The notes under the pieces were generated by a model that saw only the letters and a list, made by a program, of their open reading frames with translations, was not told the DNA's origin and did no database searches. Both the position numbers and the translations under genes were made by a program. This document shows, in pieces, positions 6,099 through 8,059 of a DNA stretch of 8,059 bases (positions are counted from its first letter, which is position 1; each line of letters begins with the position of its first letter). Source of the stretch: Pseudomonadota bacterium (GTDB lineage Bacteria > Pseudomonadota > Gammaproteobacteria > JAKAQQ01); the NCBI GenBank assembly GCA_021819635.1, contig JAKAQQ010000026.1, forward strand, positions 1 to 8,059, written 5' to 3'.

Positions 6099-8059
6099 AT
6101 GAGAATCTTTCAGAAACCGTCGGCGAAGCGGACGGGCGACCGTTCGGTAGCACGGCACCCCGCCTTGGTCTTGGTGCGGGTGGTGGGAGGTGGGCTTCTC
6201 ATCCTGGCGCTTCTCGCCGGTTTCTTCACCTGGCGCGATAGCCGGACGCTTGTGAAAGCTGCGGTTCGCGCTAACCTTCGCCTTGAAGGGCGGATGCTGT
6301 CCGGTTTTCTGGCCGACGAGGGCCGTCAGCTTCGCATCGCCACGGCCATGACGCGTCACGGACACGGGAGGCTTCTCCACCGTTATCTTGTGGCCGAAGC
6401 GGCACGTATTCCCGCCTTTGCCCTCTATGATGCCCGCGGTCGTCGTGAAGCGGTGTGGGGGAGCACACCAGAGTTTGCCCCCCCGCGCCTTCCCGTCGCC
6501 CGCCTTCGGCGCTCTCCCCGCTTCCGGAACGACCGCCTTCTGCCGACGGGGACCGGACCCCGATCGGCCTTTCTCCTTGCCCGCCGCGACCGGGATGGAG
6601 GATGGGCGGTGTTTGTCATGAAACGCGCCCTTCTCGACCGCCTCCTCTTCACCCCCGTTGAGCTGCCCGGCAACCGCCTTGCTCTGCACACCGGGCCCGT
6701 TGTTTTGGTGCAGCGTGAACGGGAGCTGCACACCGTCCTTCGCGGAAAGACGGTGGCCCGCTTCCTGGGGAACCGCCCGCTCGTACTGTCGGTCCCTCTG
6801 GCGGCCCGCCGGACGAATCTTGTGCTGACCGCGCGCGTCCCGGCCGCCGCCCTCATGGCGCTCTGGTGGCGGCGCAATCTCGTGGCCGTGGTGCTCGTGG
6901 CGGTTCTCCTTCAAGCCCTCGTCCTCCTCGAACGGGCTGTCCGCGCCTCCCTCGCCCGCGAGCGCGCCCTCCAGGAAGAGAAGGAACAGGCGGCGATCCG
7001 TCACGTGGGCGAACTCGAGCAGCGGGTGCGCGCCGAGCAACGCCTGAAGAACATCAAGGAAGTGCATCGCCTGCTCAACGATGCGGTGGCCCGCCATCTT
7101 CCCGAGCGCATGCTGTTCCGCCACGCCGTCGAGATCCTGGAACAGTCACGGCTTGGCGCCGGGTTCTGGTTTGCGGTCTACAACGGGGAAGACCTGGGAG
7201 ACGCGGCGGACGTGACCACCGCCTCGGGCTGGTCTCTGTTTGTCGGCCCGGGGGTTGACCCCGCGCGCCTTTCGGCGCTCTACGCGCCCCGCCCCGGCCT
7301 CCCGGACCAGGAGCCGACGCAGGGGCGGTACGATCCGATCCAGCAGCTCATCGAGAGCGGAGAGGAGGTGTGCCTCACGCGTCTGGCCGAGCGGACGGAT
7401 CTCGATCCGCGCTGGCCTCCTCTTCTGGAATCGAGACACCCGTCCGGTCTCTTCCTTTGCCCGATCCTGCGCGACCCTCTTCTCGTGGGGCAGTTCGGCT
7501 TTTTCGTCGGTCCGGACGACGGGATGGACGAAAACCAGAGTGAACTCGAAGAATTCGCCCGTGAAGTGGCACGGACCCTTTCCTACGGGCTCACGGATCT
7601 CGCCGCCCGTCAGGCTCTCGAGTACGCCGGACTCCACGATCTTTTGACCGCCGTGCCTAACCGGCGCCTCTTCTACGATCGCCTTCAGCAGCTCTTGCGG
7701 AGCCTGGAACGCGACAACACGCCGTTTGCCGTGGCGATTCTGGATCTCGACGGCTTCAAGGCGATCAACGACGCCCACGGTCACCTGGCCGGCGACCGCG
7801 TGCTTGTGGCGCTCGCGTCCCGGCTGCACGAGTCCCTGCGGACCTACGACACGGTGGCCCGCTTGGGAGGAGACGAGTTTGCGCTCCTGTTGCCGCGGCT
7901 CTCTTCCGAAGCCGTTCCCGCGTTCCTCCAGCGTCTCCGCGAGTTTGTGGTCCGCCCCTTCGTGCTCGGGGCCGGATCGCTTGACGTGCGGCCCAGCCTG
8001 GGTCTCGCGTGTGCCCCGCGGGACGGAAACGAGCGGGACACGCTGATGCGGGAGATCGG
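6099..8059 (+). CDS. Membrane-bound sensor diguanylate cyclase (GGDEF), C-terminus outside window
   Basis: The 653 codons present are open to the window end. Order: TM1 (about 21-44), a periplasmic sensor region of about 210 residues (45-255) of no family I recognise, though PAFALYDARGRREAVWG resembles a Cache/PAS-like strand pair, TM2 (about 259-277), a charged coiled-coil linker (280-325), a GAF-like region (about 325-500), and a GGDEF domain from about 505. Cyclase features are intact: PNRRLF (520-525), DLDGFKAINDAHGHLAGD (549-566) and RLGGDEF (588-594). The product-inhibition I-site R581-T-Y-D584 sits exactly five residues before GGDEF. Active synthesis of cyclic di-GMP from two GTP is therefore expected. 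One oddity is LHDLLTAVPNRR, where most relatives have Asp-Pro-Leu-Thr-Gly-Leu-Pro. The GGDEF domain lacks only its last helix here; an EAL domain may follow beyond the window. It is divergent from dsbD. Confidence 0.92.
   Translation, partial: MRIFQKPSAKRTGDRSVARHPALVLVRVVGGGLLILALLAGFFTWRDSRTLVKAAVRANLRLEGRMLSGFLADEGRQLRIATAMTRHGHGRLLHRYLVAEAARIPAFALYDARGRREAVWGSTPEFAPPRLPVARLRRSPRFRNDRLLPTGTGPRSAFLLARRDRDGGWAVFVMKRALLDRLLFTPVELPGNRLALHTGPVVLVQRERELHTVLRGKTVARFLGNRPLVLSVPLAARRTNLVLTARVPAAALMALWWRRNLVAVVLVAVLLQALVLLERAVRASLARERALQEEKEQAAIRHVGELEQRVRAEQRLKNIKEVHRLLNDAVARHLPERMLFRHAVEILEQSRLGAGFWFAVYNGEDLGDAADVTTASGWSLFVGPGVDPARLSALYAPRPGLPDQEPTQGRYDPIQQLIESGEEVCLTRLAERTDLDPRWPPLLESRHPSGLFLCPILRDPLLVGQFGFFVGPDDGMDENQSELEEFAREVARTLSYGLTDLAARQALEYAGLHDLLTAVPNRRLFYDRLQQLLRSLERDNTPFAVAILDLDGFKAINDAHGHLAGDRVLVALASRLHESLRTYDTVARLGGDEFALLLPRLSSEAVPAFLQRLREFVVRPFVLGAGSLDVRPSLGLACAPRDGNERDTLMREI

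Noticed and set aside
6060..7124. A 354-residue open frame on the minus strand opposite the GGDEF gene
   Set aside because: No recognisable domain; the plus strand carries a continuous, motif-rich frame.

Overview
This is a strongly GC-rich chromosomal stretch from a Gram-negative bacterium. The evidence is a complete DsbD (an inner-membrane protein that passes electrons to the periplasm), Sec-type signal peptides and a two-pass membrane GGDEF sensor. A proteobacterium is most likely, but I cannot name the genus from sequence alone. There are six protein genes, two of them cut by the window ends. I see no RNA genes, CRISPR arrays, insertion sequences or prophage genes.

Layout, left to right. 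(1) 1-984, minus: the N-terminal 328 codons of a secreted BNR/sortilin-type beta-propeller protein, with a sigma70-like promoter just upstream. (2) 1065-1886, plus, divergent from it: a PrpA/PrpB-type metallophosphatase. A 114-base gap with a strong GC-rich hairpin follows. (3) 2000-2464, plus: an OsmC/Ohr-family protein with both family cysteines. (4) 2516-3793, minus, convergent with OsmC: an NRAMP-like metal transporter with unusual metal-site residues. (5) 3917-5932, minus: DsbD with all three redox cysteine pairs. (6) 6099-8059, plus, divergent from dsbD: a membrane-bound diguanylate cyclase with an intact GGDEF motif and I-site, cut off at the window end.

The genes do not form one operon. 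Two divergent intergenic regions (985-1064 and 5933-6098) and the dsbD/NRAMP spacer (3794-3916) carry the promoter-like and terminator-like signals. A loose theme is envelope and stress physiology: thiol-disulfide transfer (DsbD), peroxide or thiol stress (OsmC family), divalent metal transport (NRAMP) and signalling (phosphatase, c-di-GMP). A shared pathway is not shown by the sequence.

I found no clear evidence of a novel system. The points most worth a second look are the NRAMP metal-site substitutions, a nine-base motif (CTACAATAG) that forms the putative -10 of two separate minus-strand genes, and a hairpin plus T-run laid over one of those -10 sites.
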